NCBI GenBank assembly: GCA_030685235.1
Contig: MU839290.1
Location: 1-41,185, forward strand
DNA length: 41,185 bases
Origin: Copromyces sp. CBS 386.78
Lineage: Eukaryota > Ascomycota > Sordariomycetes > Sordariales > Sordariaceae
Reading direction: 5' to 3'
Shown here: in pieces, positions 1 through 10,079 of the stretch
How the letters are laid out: each line of letters starts with the position of its first letter
Position numbering within the stretch: the stretch's first letter is position 1
Program-made: the position numbers and the translations under genes
The notes under the pieces: model-generated
The model's input: only the letters and a program-made list of their open reading frames with translations
The model's database searches: none
What the model was told of the DNA's origin: nothing

Positions 1-1689
1 ATAATAATAATTTAGAAGAAGAACTAAAGGGTTAAATAGTAAATTATATATTATAATATATTAATTCAATATTAAAATAATAAGAATAATTAGAATAATT
101 TTTCTTAATTTAATTATAATTAAATATTTATATATTTATTAAATTTTTAAAAATAATTATTTAATAAAAGGATAATTTGTATTAATATTAATACTTATTA
201 TAGAAGAAAATTTTTAAAATTTGAAAATAGAAAAGTTTCTAAGAGATATTTTAGTAAAAATTCAATATATAAAAGTATTAAGTTTTATTCTATCTTTTAA
301 ATCTTTTATATTTATTATTAATATTTAAATTATTTTAAAAAGATAAAAAGTTTTGAATCTTTTTAAAATATATTTACAAAATTATTTTTTAAATTTATAA
401 ACTTTATTTTAATTTAAAGTATATAAAAGGAATATTAAAGTAAAATAGTAGAATTTTAATTTTATAATAATATTAAAAAACGGCGTTTAATTATTTAATA
501 CTTATTTTATTATATATTAGTCTTTTATTATTATAATAAATTTTAATACTTATTTTAGTCTAGATTATACTTTCCTTATTTCAAATTCTAAGATTTTAAA
601 CGCTCTTTTATTAAAAGTATTTTGAAAATTCTTAAAAATTATATTAAAATATTCTTTTTATTAATATAATATTCTATTCTTATTAAATATTTTATAATTC
701 CTTTATAAATATATTTAAATTTAAAAGAGGAAATTCAAATATTTATAAAAAAAAATTATCTTTTAACCTTTTCTATTTTAATTTTTAATATCAAAAATAT
801 CTCTATTTTAGAAAGCTTTTATTATTTTCTTTAATTTATAGAAAATTATTTTATAATATATATAAAAGAGGAGAAACTCTATTTATACGGATTTAATACG
901 ATATTTATACGGATTTCGAACTTAATTTTAAAATTTTTTCTAAAATAATACGAAGGTATAAATAAGAAAATATATTTATAATATCTATTTATTTTTTTAT
1001 ATTTTTTAATATTTATACTTTCTTAAAAAGCGTCCTAAATATTTAGAAATAAAAAGAATAATTATTAAAATTTAAATTAAAAGAATAATATTAATAAAAA
1101 ATAAGTCTTCTATTATAAAAATCCTTATTCTTTTAAATAAATTTATTTAAATTAATTAAAAATTAAAATAATATTACTTTTTTTATTTTCTAATTTATTT
1201 CGTAATACTATTTTAATATTTAAATTTTCTAATCTATATAAATAGAATTTTAAATTCATATAACTAAAATTTCTCTAAAACAATATATTCTATTTTTTAA
1301 ATTATTATAATATAAAAAAAAACTTTATTTTTCTTATATTATATATAAAAAAAGTTACTAACTTATCTTATATAATAAAATAGAATTCTTTCTAATTTTT
1401 TTAAAGGTTTTAAAAGAAAAATCGAATATATAGGATTTTTCTTAATAGTTTAAACGTTCTTATTTTTATTCAACCGATCATATTCGCGCCCGACCCTATA
1501 TTAATTGCCTTAATACCTTAGGCAGAAATAAAATTTATATATAAAATAACCGTTCGTTATATATTTCCCGTTATTTAATATATATAGAAGTTCGCATTAC
1601 TATACTTATTTAACGCTATAATAAAATACTTTATCCCTAATAAGATAATTTCCTAAATTATTAATTTAAAAGCCTACTATAAATAATTT
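1..1689. other. AT-rich RIPed flank, no gene recognised
   Basis: Nearly pure A+T sequence with scattered CpG and almost no CpA. I see no protein family in either strand for most of it. A 14-bp direct repeat (ATTTATACGGATTT) lies at 881-894 and 903-916. From about 1440 the G+C content rises (for example CGCGCCCGACCC near 1484). This may be the 5' part of the decayed integrase-core gene that is readable from 1690, but I cannot follow its frame. Confidence 0.6.
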
Positions 1690-3405
1690 ATATATAATTA
1701 CTAAAAAAAGCGATCGGTAAAAGAAATCCTAAAGGAATTAGAAATACGTTTCGATATTAAAATTTCGCGGCGAACGTTTTACCGCTTTCTATTATAATAT
1801 AATATTAATACGCAATAAACCCGTATAGAAAAAACCCCTACGTTTAAAGAACGATTCGAATATTAATTCTTTAAACTCACTTTTACGGATAAATAATTAA
1901 TAATACTCTTTCGAAGGGAGGGGTTTACTATTTCTAACTACGGCGTATACTATTTATATAACAAAATAGGGTTAGTAAAATATTTAAACCTAAAAGAATT
2001 AAAAAAGCATTTAATAAAAATAAAAATTATTTTTAAATAAATAAAAATAATAAATAATAATATTATAATACATTTTATAGGGTAAAGGGAATTATAATAT
2101 TATATATAATAACGTTTTCGGTTATTTATCCCCGCTACGCCCTTATTCGATTTATATAAAGATTTTTTCCCCGAATATTTATAAGAAAGATTTGAACGTT
2201 TGTAAAGGAAGCGAGGCGGGTAAATATACCTAGGACTAAATTATATATAATATATTAATATATATTATAAATTTAAAGACTTTAATTTTTAAATCTACGT
2301 AGCGATTAATATATATTTATAATATATTATATAGAATTATATTAGAATATCTATTATAATTGAGAAGTTTATTTTTATATAATAAGTAAAAATTATTAGG
2401 ACGTATAGTTTTCTATTAATAATAATACGTTTGGATAAAAGTAATGAAGTCTTAATAATAGCCGCAGTATACTATTAATATTCAATTAATATAAAATTAA
2501 TAAGAATTTTCAAATTTTAAAGGCTAGAGAAAAATAAAACTATTATTATCTAATATAACGACGAGCCTAATAAATTACTAATAATATATTATATAATATC
2601 GCGGGAATAAAATTTACCTACATTTAATAAAGACTACTTCTTAAAATAGGAAAATATATAGTATTTTAGAAAGAATATTAATAATTAACGTATTAAAAGC
2701 TAGTAGAAGAAGCTGTAGGAGGGGCGAACAGGCTTTTAAATTATAAGTTATACTAAAACATAATTATTTAAATAGAAATATAATTAATTTTAGCCCTATA
2801 AAAATATTTTAAAATATTAAAGGAAGACAAGGAATTTAGTAAGGATAATATTTACAATCGTATTATAATATTATTTACCTTTATAGAATCTATTTAACGC
2901 AACGTTAAAGAATTTATAGAAATATAGAACGTATATACTATTCGTATATAAAAAAACTATAAATATATTTATATTGGAAAATTATACGTTCTTTAAAAAT
3001 ATTCTAATTTAAAGGAGGTTATAAATTATTTTATGGACTTCGACCGTCGTTAATAGGAAAAACTCAACCTTTTATTTAAAAAGGAGCTATAAAATATAGA
3101 ACAATACCTACCTACGAATATAATAAATCTTTACGAAAGGATTATATCGAACTTTAAAGTACTAACTCCCAACTTATATAATCAGCCTTTCTAATAAGAA
3201 TACGTTTACTTAAGGAGGAAACTATATAACCATTAACTAAACTAATAAAAGCCGGACCTATATATATTTAATCTACTAGTAAGGGTATTAAATAAAATAA
3301 AGGAAATATTGAAAAAGGATAAAGTCGATTTTAAAAATTTATTAACTATTATAAGCGAAGAGGATAGCGAATTCGATACTATAAATATATATTCTTTATA
3401 ATTAA
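1690..3405 (+). pseudogene. decayed integrase-core (DDE) protein, likely transposase
   Basis: Read with RIP stops taken as Gln/Trp, this resembles the fungal proteins annotated as 'integrase core domain' (rve-like, not retroviral). An N-terminal helix-turn-helix-like stretch (ISRRTFYRFL, near 1765) is followed by the core. The first Asp region reads VAINIY near 2300 (family pattern: Asp at the Asn). The second reads RLDKSNEV near 2430, with its Asp kept. The third reads NQRIKS near 2690, where the family has NQRIESWW; the catalytic Glu is now Lys and both Trp are stops. KGRTGF-like and QKN-like motifs follow. An acidic tail (SEEDSEFD, near 3360) runs to an apparent end about 3400. No terminal repeats were found. 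Family assignment is by motif memory; the extent is approximate and the N-terminus may lie upstream. Confidence 0.65.
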
Positions 3406-3713
3406 TTAGAATATTAATTTTTATATATTGTATAATATATATATTTAATATTTACGCTTAAATAATACCGTTTATACTAATACAACCTTATTTATACAAA
3501 AATATTCGTAAATAACTATTCCGTTTTATACTTTTTTATTATTATTTATATTTGTAAATATTTTTTCAAATACAATATTTTTATATTATAACTACAATAA
3601 ATCCTAATTTATTTAAAATTGTTAACGGAATATATAATTAATAAAATATATATATATTTTAATATTAATACTTATAAAAGTAAAGAAAATTTAAGTAAAA
3701 AAAGAAAAAAAAA
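3406..3713. other. AT-rich spacer
   Basis: No coding signal seen. The right end is A-rich. On the minus strand, the A/G run at about 3699-3712 is an oligo-T tract directly downstream of the tRNA-like relic and fits a Pol III terminator. Confidence 0.5.
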
Positions 3714-3790
3714 GTCTACGAAGCGGAATCGAACTAATAACCTAAAAAAAAAAATTAATATTTAACTACTTATACTATAAAACTATAGGA
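3714..3790 (-). tRNA. tRNA-like relic (tRNA pseudogene or SINE head)
   Basis: On the minus strand a perfect B box, GTTCGATTC, lies at 3726-3734. A degraded A box, TAGTATAAGTAG, lies at 3766-3777. The spacing and total length (about 77 nt) suit a tRNA gene. A T-rich run follows immediately downstream (plus-strand A run before 3714), as expected for Pol III termination. The acceptor stem pairs poorly and the anticodon arm is eroded into an A/T run, so I do not assign an amino acid. It could be a dead tRNA gene or the head of a tRNA-derived SINE. Decay fits RIP of a duplicated copy. Confidence 0.5.
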
Positions 3791-3973
3791 ATTTTAAAAA
3801 ATAATAATTTTTCTTTCCTTATATTATTAAAAGCACTATTAAAAAAATAAAAAAAAAGAGGAAAAAAAAGCCAAAAATCCCTAAATCTTTTACAATAATT
3901 ATAGGAAATCTAAAGAGTAAAGTATTTAAAAAGCTAAAACCTTTATATATTATATAAAATATCTTCTCCTCTA
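3791..3973. other. A-rich spacer, no feature seen
   Basis: Low-complexity A-rich sequence between the tRNA-like relic and the stop codons of the minus-strand pseudogene. Nothing recognised. Confidence 0.5.
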
Positions 3974-5340
3974 TTATTTCCGGCCTTTTTTTACCGTACG
4001 ACGTACCGCCCCTTTACCCCTAGTAATTTAAATTAGAATATTTTTAATTATAGTTACTTCCTCTTCTTTACCCTCCTCCTCTTAAATAGCGTTATCTCCC
4101 TCGCTATTCAATTATATTTCTAGTAAAATATTATCGTTTAAATTATCACCCTCCCTAATAAATTTAATAATATTTAGAAATTTATTATTATTATCCTTTT
4201 CCTCCTTAATAACTAGGAGTAACTGTAAATGCGAATACAGCTACGTATTCGGAGGTACGCCGCTATTAATATTTTCGCTTTTAACGAACGTTTTATCTTT
4301 ATATTTAATAGGAGTTAGCGTTTTAAGGATAGTTTTAATTATATTCTTAATACTTTTAATCCTAGTATTAAGTTTTTGCGTAACCTTTGCCTTTTTTATC
4401 GTAGAATCCTCTTAAGCTTTTATTCGCTTCGTAAATATCGATGCGGGCTATTACGAAAGTTTAGAAATTAATTAATTTATTTCATTTTCTTTAATATCCG
4501 ATTCGAAAATTATGGAAATTAAATTAATTATAAATAGTACCTCATTTTTGCCCTTAATATTTAATTGTATAATCTACTAAAATTTATAGATCGTAATAGG
4601 TTTAAGTAAATCGAGACCTATATTAATAAAGCTCTATATAGTAATTTATTAGTATACTATATAGAATTAAATATAATTATTTAGATTAAACCTTAATTAA
4701 ACCGTTTATTATTACATATATAATTTTAAAATTACGCCAATTAATATTCTTAATAATTGTATAATACTAATTATAAAAATATTCGATCAACTATTCGTAA
4801 TTAGCGAAAAATTAATTTATTTAAATTAATCGCGCTATAATAAGTAAAATAATATTATAGTAGATTAAAATTTCGGTTAAATATTTTATATTATTATATT
4901 CCCGCCGAATTTTACGTAATTACTAATTAATATTAATAATTCTTGAAATAGCGATTTATTTACCCTTAATCTATTAAATACTATTTACTTAATATTTTAA
5001 ATTAATATTAAAGTATTCTTTAAAGGAAAATTTCTATAATTTATACCTAATATTTACAGCTAATATATATAGGCCCTTAAAGGGAGAACGCGGTATATAT
5101 ACTTTTAATTTAGCAGTAGGCGGTTTAATAAGGGAAATTATTGTATTTTCCCTATTTAAACCGGAATTAATTACGATTATTAATTCGGTATTATAATAAT
5201 TGTAATACATTAAAGTATCGTTATAATTAAATATTATACGGTAATATAAATTATTAATAGGGCAATAAGTAGGGTCCGATATAGTAATATTATAGGTAGT
5301 TTACGTAAGAATATATTGTATTTGGGTAATAGTTAGGCGC
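3974..5340 (-). pseudogene. unidentified decayed protein gene
   Basis: The minus strand gives a long reading in which nearly all stops are TAA/TAG that RIP could make from Gln/Trp codons. Frames shift in places. The C-terminus is the clearest part. An acidic stretch (near 4060-4110 on the plus strand, rich in Glu) is followed by a basic end reading RRTVKKGRK, then tandem stops TAA TAG (3976 down to 3971). Further upstream, stretches such as TELIIVINSGLNREN and SLFQELL are protein-like, but I do not recognise the family. It shows no RT, integrase or zinc-knuckle motif. Element A landed just upstream of its apparent N-terminus (5499), so the 5' end may have been separated. Whether it is a transposon or a captured host gene is unknown. 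Confidence 0.4.
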
Positions 5341-5498
5341 GAGTTATTAAATAATAATATTTAGAAGAAAATAGTTAGGAATAAAAATTTTATATATAGC
5401 GGTAGGGTTTTGAACTTAGTAATCCCTATTTATATTTTTATTCGTATTTATATTTATATTTACGTTCATATCTCTATTTACGGAATTGCGAATATAAT

Positions 5499-5503
5499 TG
5501 GAA
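5499..5503. repeat. target site duplication of element A, left copy
   Basis: TGGAA immediately before LTR A1. The right copy after LTR A2 (39588-39592) is TGAAA, which differs by one G-to-A change in a TpG context, as RIP would produce. Five bases is the usual duplication length for Ty3/gypsy integrases. Confidence 0.7.
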
Positions 5504-5724
5504 TATTATAAGGTGAGGCACTGTTGAGGGTAGGGTAGGATATACGTTGTTGTGCGGAGGAGAGGAAAGGAAGGATGTATGCGGAGGACTGGCTATATAG
5601 GCGAGAGCCCTAGAAGGCCAGTCCGTACGCGCACATAACCCTGCACGTAACCGTGCTATGACTCTAGGTATAGTATATTAATAGTCAGTATAGGGTAGGT
5701 ATATTATAGGCTAATCCTATAATA
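5504..5724 (-). repeat. LTR A1 (3' LTR of element A)
   Basis: 221 bp, starting TATTATAAGG (ancestrally TGTTACGGGG, judged from its partner) and ending CCTATAATA. It aligns end to end with 39367-39587 without gaps. The roughly 30 differences I count are all transitions. It keeps more CpA (for example GCGCACATAA near 5630) than most of the window. Confidence 0.85.
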
Positions 5725-5741
5725 TTATCCCCCCTCAAAAG
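5725..5741 (-). promoter_or_regulatory. polypurine tract of element A
   Basis: The plus strand reads TTATCCCCCCTCAAAAG directly inside LTR A1, so the minus strand is a G-rich purine run next to the 3' LTR. This is the primer site for plus-strand DNA synthesis, and it fixes the element's orientation. The following 25 bp (AAGAAGTTTTAGTAGCTTT and on) are nearly the same as in element B. Confidence 0.7.
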
Positions 5742-5749
5742 AAGTTTTA

Positions 5750-6933
5750 GTAGCTTTAAACGGATATATATATAAAATAATAATTTAATTATTCAAATTT
5801 ATTTCCTCTAATATCTTATTATAGTTAATAACCTCTATAAGCGGTATCCTACCTGCCTAAATATCTAGTAACCTCTATAGTATTTTCCTATATAGTAAGG
5901 CTAAAGATTCTTCTACCCTCTTATTTATCGGCTTAATTAGTATACAAATAGTTGTAACGCCGTCGGGGAGCGGAGTAGATAGGTTAATTACGGCCATAGT
6001 TTCCCGTCGTATTAAGCGGGCGGAGCGCCGTCTAAAGGGTTTAAGAACGGCTTCGGGGGCTTCGGATTCGGAATCGGGTGCTAAGGTAGTGCTAATAATA
6101 TATTCGGGCTATTACTATATTTTAGGAGGTATTAGTTTATTAAGGTTCTCTTTATAGAAGCGTAGGATTATTTCTTCGTAATTAATAATATTAGCCTTAA
6201 GTTCCTAAATCTGTTAATAATCGCTTTTCTATTATATATAGTAGTATTAATAAGTATTATTACTTAATTGGGCGTAGTCGATAAACTTTTCGAAGTTTTA
6301 TTTAGTACGTTCTTTATAATTATCTATATAAATTATAATTTTATTATTATTTATTTTAATATCCGTTAAAGTATTTTAATTAAGTAGGCCTCTACCGATT
6401 TAAAGTTGAATTATCGAAATATAAAAGATAAGGGCGTACTTTATATTCGAAGGTAGGGCGAAATATATTATATAAAATTCCGTTCGTATAATTTTAAACG
6501 GTCCTTCCTAGCGGAAGTAAAGTTTTAATATTAGTCGGCTATTAGCGAAATTAATCGTATTAAAGAGTATTAAATCCCCTTTTTTATATTTAAGCAAATC
6601 GATTCGGTAACGGTTAGCGTTATCTTCGTATTATATTTAAATGCGTTTTATTTATTAGAATACGAAGTTTTAAATTATTTAAAAGCGGTCGGCTAATTCG
6701 TTGGCCTTATAATATTCTTTTAATTAAATTAGTAATAAATTTAAGTATAATAGGGTACGTAGTTCGGTATTTATTCGAGGGTAAAAATTGTAATTAGCGA
6801 AAAAAGGAGAAATATTAATTAATAAAGACGTTGTATTATTACCTATAAATTTAACGAAGGGTAGCTATTTAGCCTAATTAATTTATACTTAATTAATATA
6901 AAGACGAAGGAATTATTCTATTTCTATAAAATA
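5750..6933 (-). pseudogene. element A integrase C-terminal part with chromodomain-like tail
   Basis: Reading on the minus strand from about 6933: IEQFLRLYIN, then LPFVKF, NN and SPFFANYNFYPR (the integrase region just after the catalytic core). Next comes the C-terminal binding domain with YKKGDLILF and EGPFKI, near 6500. Around 6200-6300 a stretch resembles a chromodomain (IWQKSDYQQIWEL once stops are read as Trp/Gln; family pattern KWxGY...TWEP). A basic tail (RRRSARLIRR, near 6010) follows and ends close to the polypurine tract. The N-terminal part lies at 33975 and beyond. Between them the segment with the second catalytic Asp and the Glu is absent. Confidence 0.75.
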
Positions 6934-6974
6934 GTCTTCCCTTGGGCGGAGCTGGATATGCCTGAGGGAGGCAG

Positions 6975-7004
6975 TGAAACACCATTCTGCCCAAGCTAGG
7001 AGAT
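6975..7004 (+). repeat. left inverted repeat of the island
   Basis: It begins TGAAACACCATTCTGCC and runs to AGGAGAT. It matches the reverse complement of 8093-8119 apart from a 3-base insertion (TTC) and one T/A change. A shorter inverted pair, CTTGGGC (about 6941) with GCCCAAG (about 6989), overlaps its inner part. Confidence 0.65.
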
Positions 7005-7589
7005 TATATATATATATATATATATTTTTCAATTCTTTTCTTGCTTTTTAGATTTCTTTTTCTTTATTTTTATATTTATTTATCTTTTTATTTTTATATT
7101 TATTTATCTTTTTATATTTTGTTTCTTTTTCTTTTTCTTTTTCTTTTTCTTTTTCTTTTTCTTTTTTCTTTTTCTTTTTCTTTTTTCTTTTCTTTTTCTT
7201 TTTTCTTTTCTTTTTCTTTTTCTTTCTCTTTTTCTTTTTTCTTTTTTCTTTTTCATTTTCTTTTTCTTTTTCCTTTTTCTTTTTATTACCTTTTTCTTTA
7301 CCTTTTTCTTTTTCCCTTTTCTTTTCTTTTTTTTTCTTTTTTTATATTCTTTTTGTCCTTCTCTTTTCTTTTCTTTTATTTTTCTTTTATTTTTCTTTTC
7401 TTTTTCTTTTATTTTTCTTTTATTTTCCTTTTATTTTTCTTTTATTTTTCTTTTCGTTTATCTTTTTCCTTTTCTTTACCTTTTTCCTTTTCTGTTTATT
7501 TTTATTTTTATTTTTATTTTAATTTTAATTTTTATTTTTATATTTATTTTTATTTTTATTTTTATTTTTATTTTTATTTTTTTATATTT
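7005..7589. repeat. TA run and pyrimidine microsatellite
   Basis: A short (TA)n run to about 7024 is followed by over 500 bases of nearly pure pyrimidine plus-strand repeat. This is mostly CTTTTT/TTTTTC units, then ATTTTT units towards 7589. A continuous plus-strand frame (7041-7601) gives only Phe/Leu/Ser/Tyr and is a by-product of the repeat. Long purine/pyrimidine tracts of this kind can form triplex DNA and stall replication. Confidence 0.85.
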
Positions 7590-7672
7590 GCCGGCCGATA
7601 AGGAGTTGCCGGCTAGTAGAGAGTTGCTGGCCGGTAGGGAGTTGCCGGTAGGCAGGGAATTCCCGGCAGGCA
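7590..7672. repeat. GC-rich 18-bp minisatellite
   Basis: Four full 18-bp units start at 7590, 7608, 7626 and 7644 (consensus near GCCGGCCGGTAGGGAGTT), plus a partial fifth to 7672. It is strikingly G+C-rich against the surroundings. The minus strand would encode six-residue repeats such as PAGNSL/PTGNSL, but the frame then runs into the microsatellite, so I do not call a gene. Confidence 0.8.
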
Positions 7673-7772
7673 AAAAAAACTTAGTCGTTTTTAGTTTTCT
7701 GCTATCAAAGAAAAACGCTTCTTTTCAATTTTTCTCAACAACCAAGCATCAGAAAAAAGAATGACCGGTACC

Positions 7773-7803
7773 AAAATGACCGCCTAATCGAGGCGGTCAT
7801 TTT
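7773..7803. repeat. perfect 31-nt hairpin
   Basis: A perfect 13-bp stem (AAAATGACCGCCT with its complement) with a 5-base loop, AATCG. The A-rich 5' side and T-rich 3' side make it look like a Rho-independent terminator, but this is fungal DNA. It could be two abutting ends of a small inverted-repeat element. A related half-site AATGACCGG lies just upstream (about 7760). Confidence 0.7.
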
Positions 7804-7863
7804 CGTAGTCTTTTTATCTTAATTCATACCCTAAAAGTGGCTCATTTTTATTGAAATAGAAAA

Positions 7864-8118
7864 GTGTTTAGAAAAGTGTTTCGTATCTCCACCGGGATCC
7901 ACCCTTCCAACCAATCAATCGAATGCGAAACACAGTTGCGAAACACAGTGCGAAAAAACGCACGGATCAACATATCGTCCGTGTTTACGCATTCGCAGTG
8001 TCTAAACAGAAACACTACGCCGCGCTGCGTCGATGGGCTCACGGACTACGATCTTTGGTGCTTTCCGTGACACCTTTGGTGCCGTGGGCGCCATCTCCTT
8101 GCTTGGGCATGGTGTTTC
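7864..8118. repeat. cluster of GTGTTT/GAAACAC motifs
   Basis: Copies are at 7864 (GTGTTTA), 7876 (GTGTTTC), 7927 and 7940 (GAAACAC, inside a 13-bp tandem TGCGAAACACAGT), 7981 (GTGTTTA), 7998 (GTGTCTA), 8009 (GAAACAC) and 8112 (GTGTTTC). The left inverted repeat also carries GAAACAC (6976). Motifs in both orientations near an element end resemble subterminal transposase-binding sites, but this is inference from pattern only. Confidence 0.5.
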
Positions 8119-8119
8119 A
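8093..8119 (-). repeat. right inverted repeat of the island
   Basis: The plus strand runs ATCTCCTTGCTTGGGC to GGTGTTTCA and is the partner of 6975-7004. Sequence just beyond it (8120-8165) is also poorly RIPed. The bases outside the two repeats do not match as a target duplication. Confidence 0.65.
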
Positions 8120-8165
8120 ATTAATACGCTCGGTTTGAACGTTAGTCTAGGGGTGGAAAGCGGAG

Positions 8166-8515
8166 GTCAATTTATAGGTAATAGTAAACTACTTATATAG
8201 AATATTCTAGAAATATAAAATAAATTACGTACTACGATTAGAAAGGATTATATTTAATAAACTATAAAAGTAGTATACTCGGTTAATAAAATAATTAATT
8301 AGTTCTTTAACCTCTAGAATTACTATTGGGATATAATAATATATTTTAGTAAATTAATTAATAATAATAAAAAAGACGCCGAAACCGGAAACGCCGATTT
8401 CTGGTCAGGAAATGCTCCAAAACGAAAACCGATAACGGCAATCAATTTAGGAGGGTTATTTACCCCCTCTGCGATATCCTACGACGACCGTAGCGATAGC
8501 GTTGAACCGTCGCTG
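8166..8515. other. LINE 5' region (probable)
   Basis: AT-rich RIPed sequence to about 8370, then a less mutated stretch (about 8376-8520) that still holds CpA, running into the LINE ORF1. I cannot fix the 5' end of the LINE. No separate gene seen. Confidence 0.4.
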
Positions 8516-9991
8516 TTGATGACGATTAATAGAGGTGCGAATAGGTTCGAAAATAGCGTTTATAACCCCTTTAAAGGTATTTTAAAATATAATAACCCCG
8601 ACGCTATATTTATTATAAAGACTTCGGAAAAGATAGAAGAAGATAATAAAATTATAAAGAAATTTATTACTATAGCGAATAAAACTATAGATTACGCTAC
8701 CGTATTAACCGATGACTATTGTTAAATTCGAAAATTCTTTTTCGAATTTGCGAAAATTTCTACGAAAAAAAGTAAATTTAAAATACTTAAAGTAAATAAG
8801 GCCGCCGAAGCCCAATTTATTATTAGGAAGGATATTAATAATTTAAAGAAATTTATTTTAAAAGAAATAAAGAAAGATATTTAAAAAGCGCCGAAGAAAT
8901 AGGTTAATATTATCCGAAAATCGCCGAATAAAGTTAATACTACCCTTTATTACTTACTTACCGTTATTATTAAGAAATTTATCCATTCTAATTATAAATA
9001 TTAATTTATTATTAAAGGGGCCTAAATTGCCGCTAAATTTACTATACGTTCGAACGATAATATAAAGTAAGCCGTCGAAGGTATTTTAAAGGAGAGTTAA
9101 TATAAGGTAATCTATGCGGCTATTAGGATAGTAACGAACGGAAATTACGTGATTATTTTCGATAAATTAATTAAAAATTAATATTAGAAGTATTAAATTT
9201 AAATTAAAATAATCTTTGGAAAAGAGGCTATTATATCTTTAAATACCGTAGCTATTTTAATTAAAGGAGTCCCGTAGGTTAATATCGATATAAAATAACC
9301 CGAATTGGTTATATAAGAAATAAGGGCGAGGAATAAGGAGGTAGAAATTATTTAGGCTAAACTTTAGAAAAGACGCGAAGGGGAAGAAAGAAGAATATTT
9401 TTAATTGAAATTATAATTACGAAGGCTATAATTTTCCTCTAAGAGAACTTTTTCTTTTAAAATAGTGGCGTATACGTATATAAACCGTTCTAAACTATAG
9501 TCTTTACCTAATAGTATTTTAAATATTAATATTTTAAATATATAGCGAAATTTTATCGCTAGGAGGACGCTTATAGCTATTATAGTAAAATTAAGTACGA
9601 AGGGCCGTATATAGGAGAAGAAAATTGCCTTTCGAACGAAAATAATTCCTTGATTTTTTATAAATTATATAAGAAGTCGGGGTATTTCGCCTTTAATAAA
9701 AAGAAATACCCGCTTGTAAGAGTAATTTATATAAAGGTATTTATTAATTATATTAAAAGGTTTCGTAATTTTATTATTTATAAAAGACCGGTTAAATTAG
9801 TATTAAAATTAATAATAAAATTAGAAGAGGACGTTATAATCCCTAACGCCCCCCTTAATTCTTATTTAATTATAATTTTAGAAAAATTATTTATAAAAGG
9901 AAGAAAAAAAAGCCGCCCTAAGAAGATTAGAAGCGGTTTTCGGCCGAAATTTATAGGTATAAGCCTAATAAATATTTATACCCGTTCTTAA
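8516..9991 (+). pseudogene. LINE ORF1 (gag-like RNA-binding protein)
   Basis: The frame opens at an ATG pair at 8516 and is readable for 69 residues. It then continues in shifted frames to a clear stop at 9989-9991. The middle part (about 9120-9400) follows the pattern of fungal LINE ORF1 proteins: a 'KGVP' core, followed by long Lys/Glu-rich helices. Near 9600-9720 are zinc-knuckle remains. FYKLYKKSGYFAF stands where the family has CxxC...GH...C, with Cys changed to Tyr and His to Tyr as RIP would do. The last 113 residues (9650-9991) are an intact stretch ending PLNSYLI..., GRKKSRPKKIRSGFRPK. This basic tail suits nucleic-acid binding. Confidence 0.65.
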
Positions 9992-10079
9992 AATGTAAAC
10001 GACTATATCCGTACTAATTTTATTATTATTATACTTTCGGCCGTTATTATTATTTCTAAAGAAATAATACCCCCCTAGC

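Larger units (their letters stand above)
6934..8165. mobile_element. poorly RIPed island with imperfect terminal inverted repeats
   Basis: This block keeps many CpA/TpG dinucleotides and balanced base composition, unlike the DNA on both sides. Inverted repeats at 6975-7004 and 8093-8119 match at 26 of 27 aligned positions with one 3-base gap. They start TGAAACACCA, continue TGCCCAAGC and end AGGAGAT. They enclose 1145 bp of a TA run, a pyrimidine microsatellite, an 18-bp minisatellite, a perfect hairpin and a cluster of GTGTTT motifs. No long credible gene is present; the short overlapping frames at 7848-8138 look accidental. I found no convincing target duplication, so it may be a decayed or nested end of a non-autonomous DNA transposon, or unique sequence carried along. 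It sits exactly at the break in element A's integrase. Confidence 0.45.

Noticed and set aside
7041..7601. 186-residue open frame on the plus strand
   Set aside because: It consists only of Phe, Leu, Ser, Tyr and similar residues from the pyrimidine microsatellite; it has no protein features.
7476..7673. 65-residue minus-strand frame with PAGNSL-like repeats
   Set aside because: It is the product of the 18-bp minisatellite running into the microsatellite (alternating Ile-Lys). No homology or independent support.
7848..8138. Three overlapping short frames in the RIP-poor island
   Set aside because: They overlap on both strands, match no family I know and end in the inverted-repeat region. 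Open frames are expected by chance once RIP stops are absent.
9989..9995. TAA-A-ATG overlap suggesting coupled translation of LINE ORF1 and ORF2
   Set aside because: The endonuclease motifs near 10140 are in a different frame from this ATG, and indels prevent judging the original arrangement.
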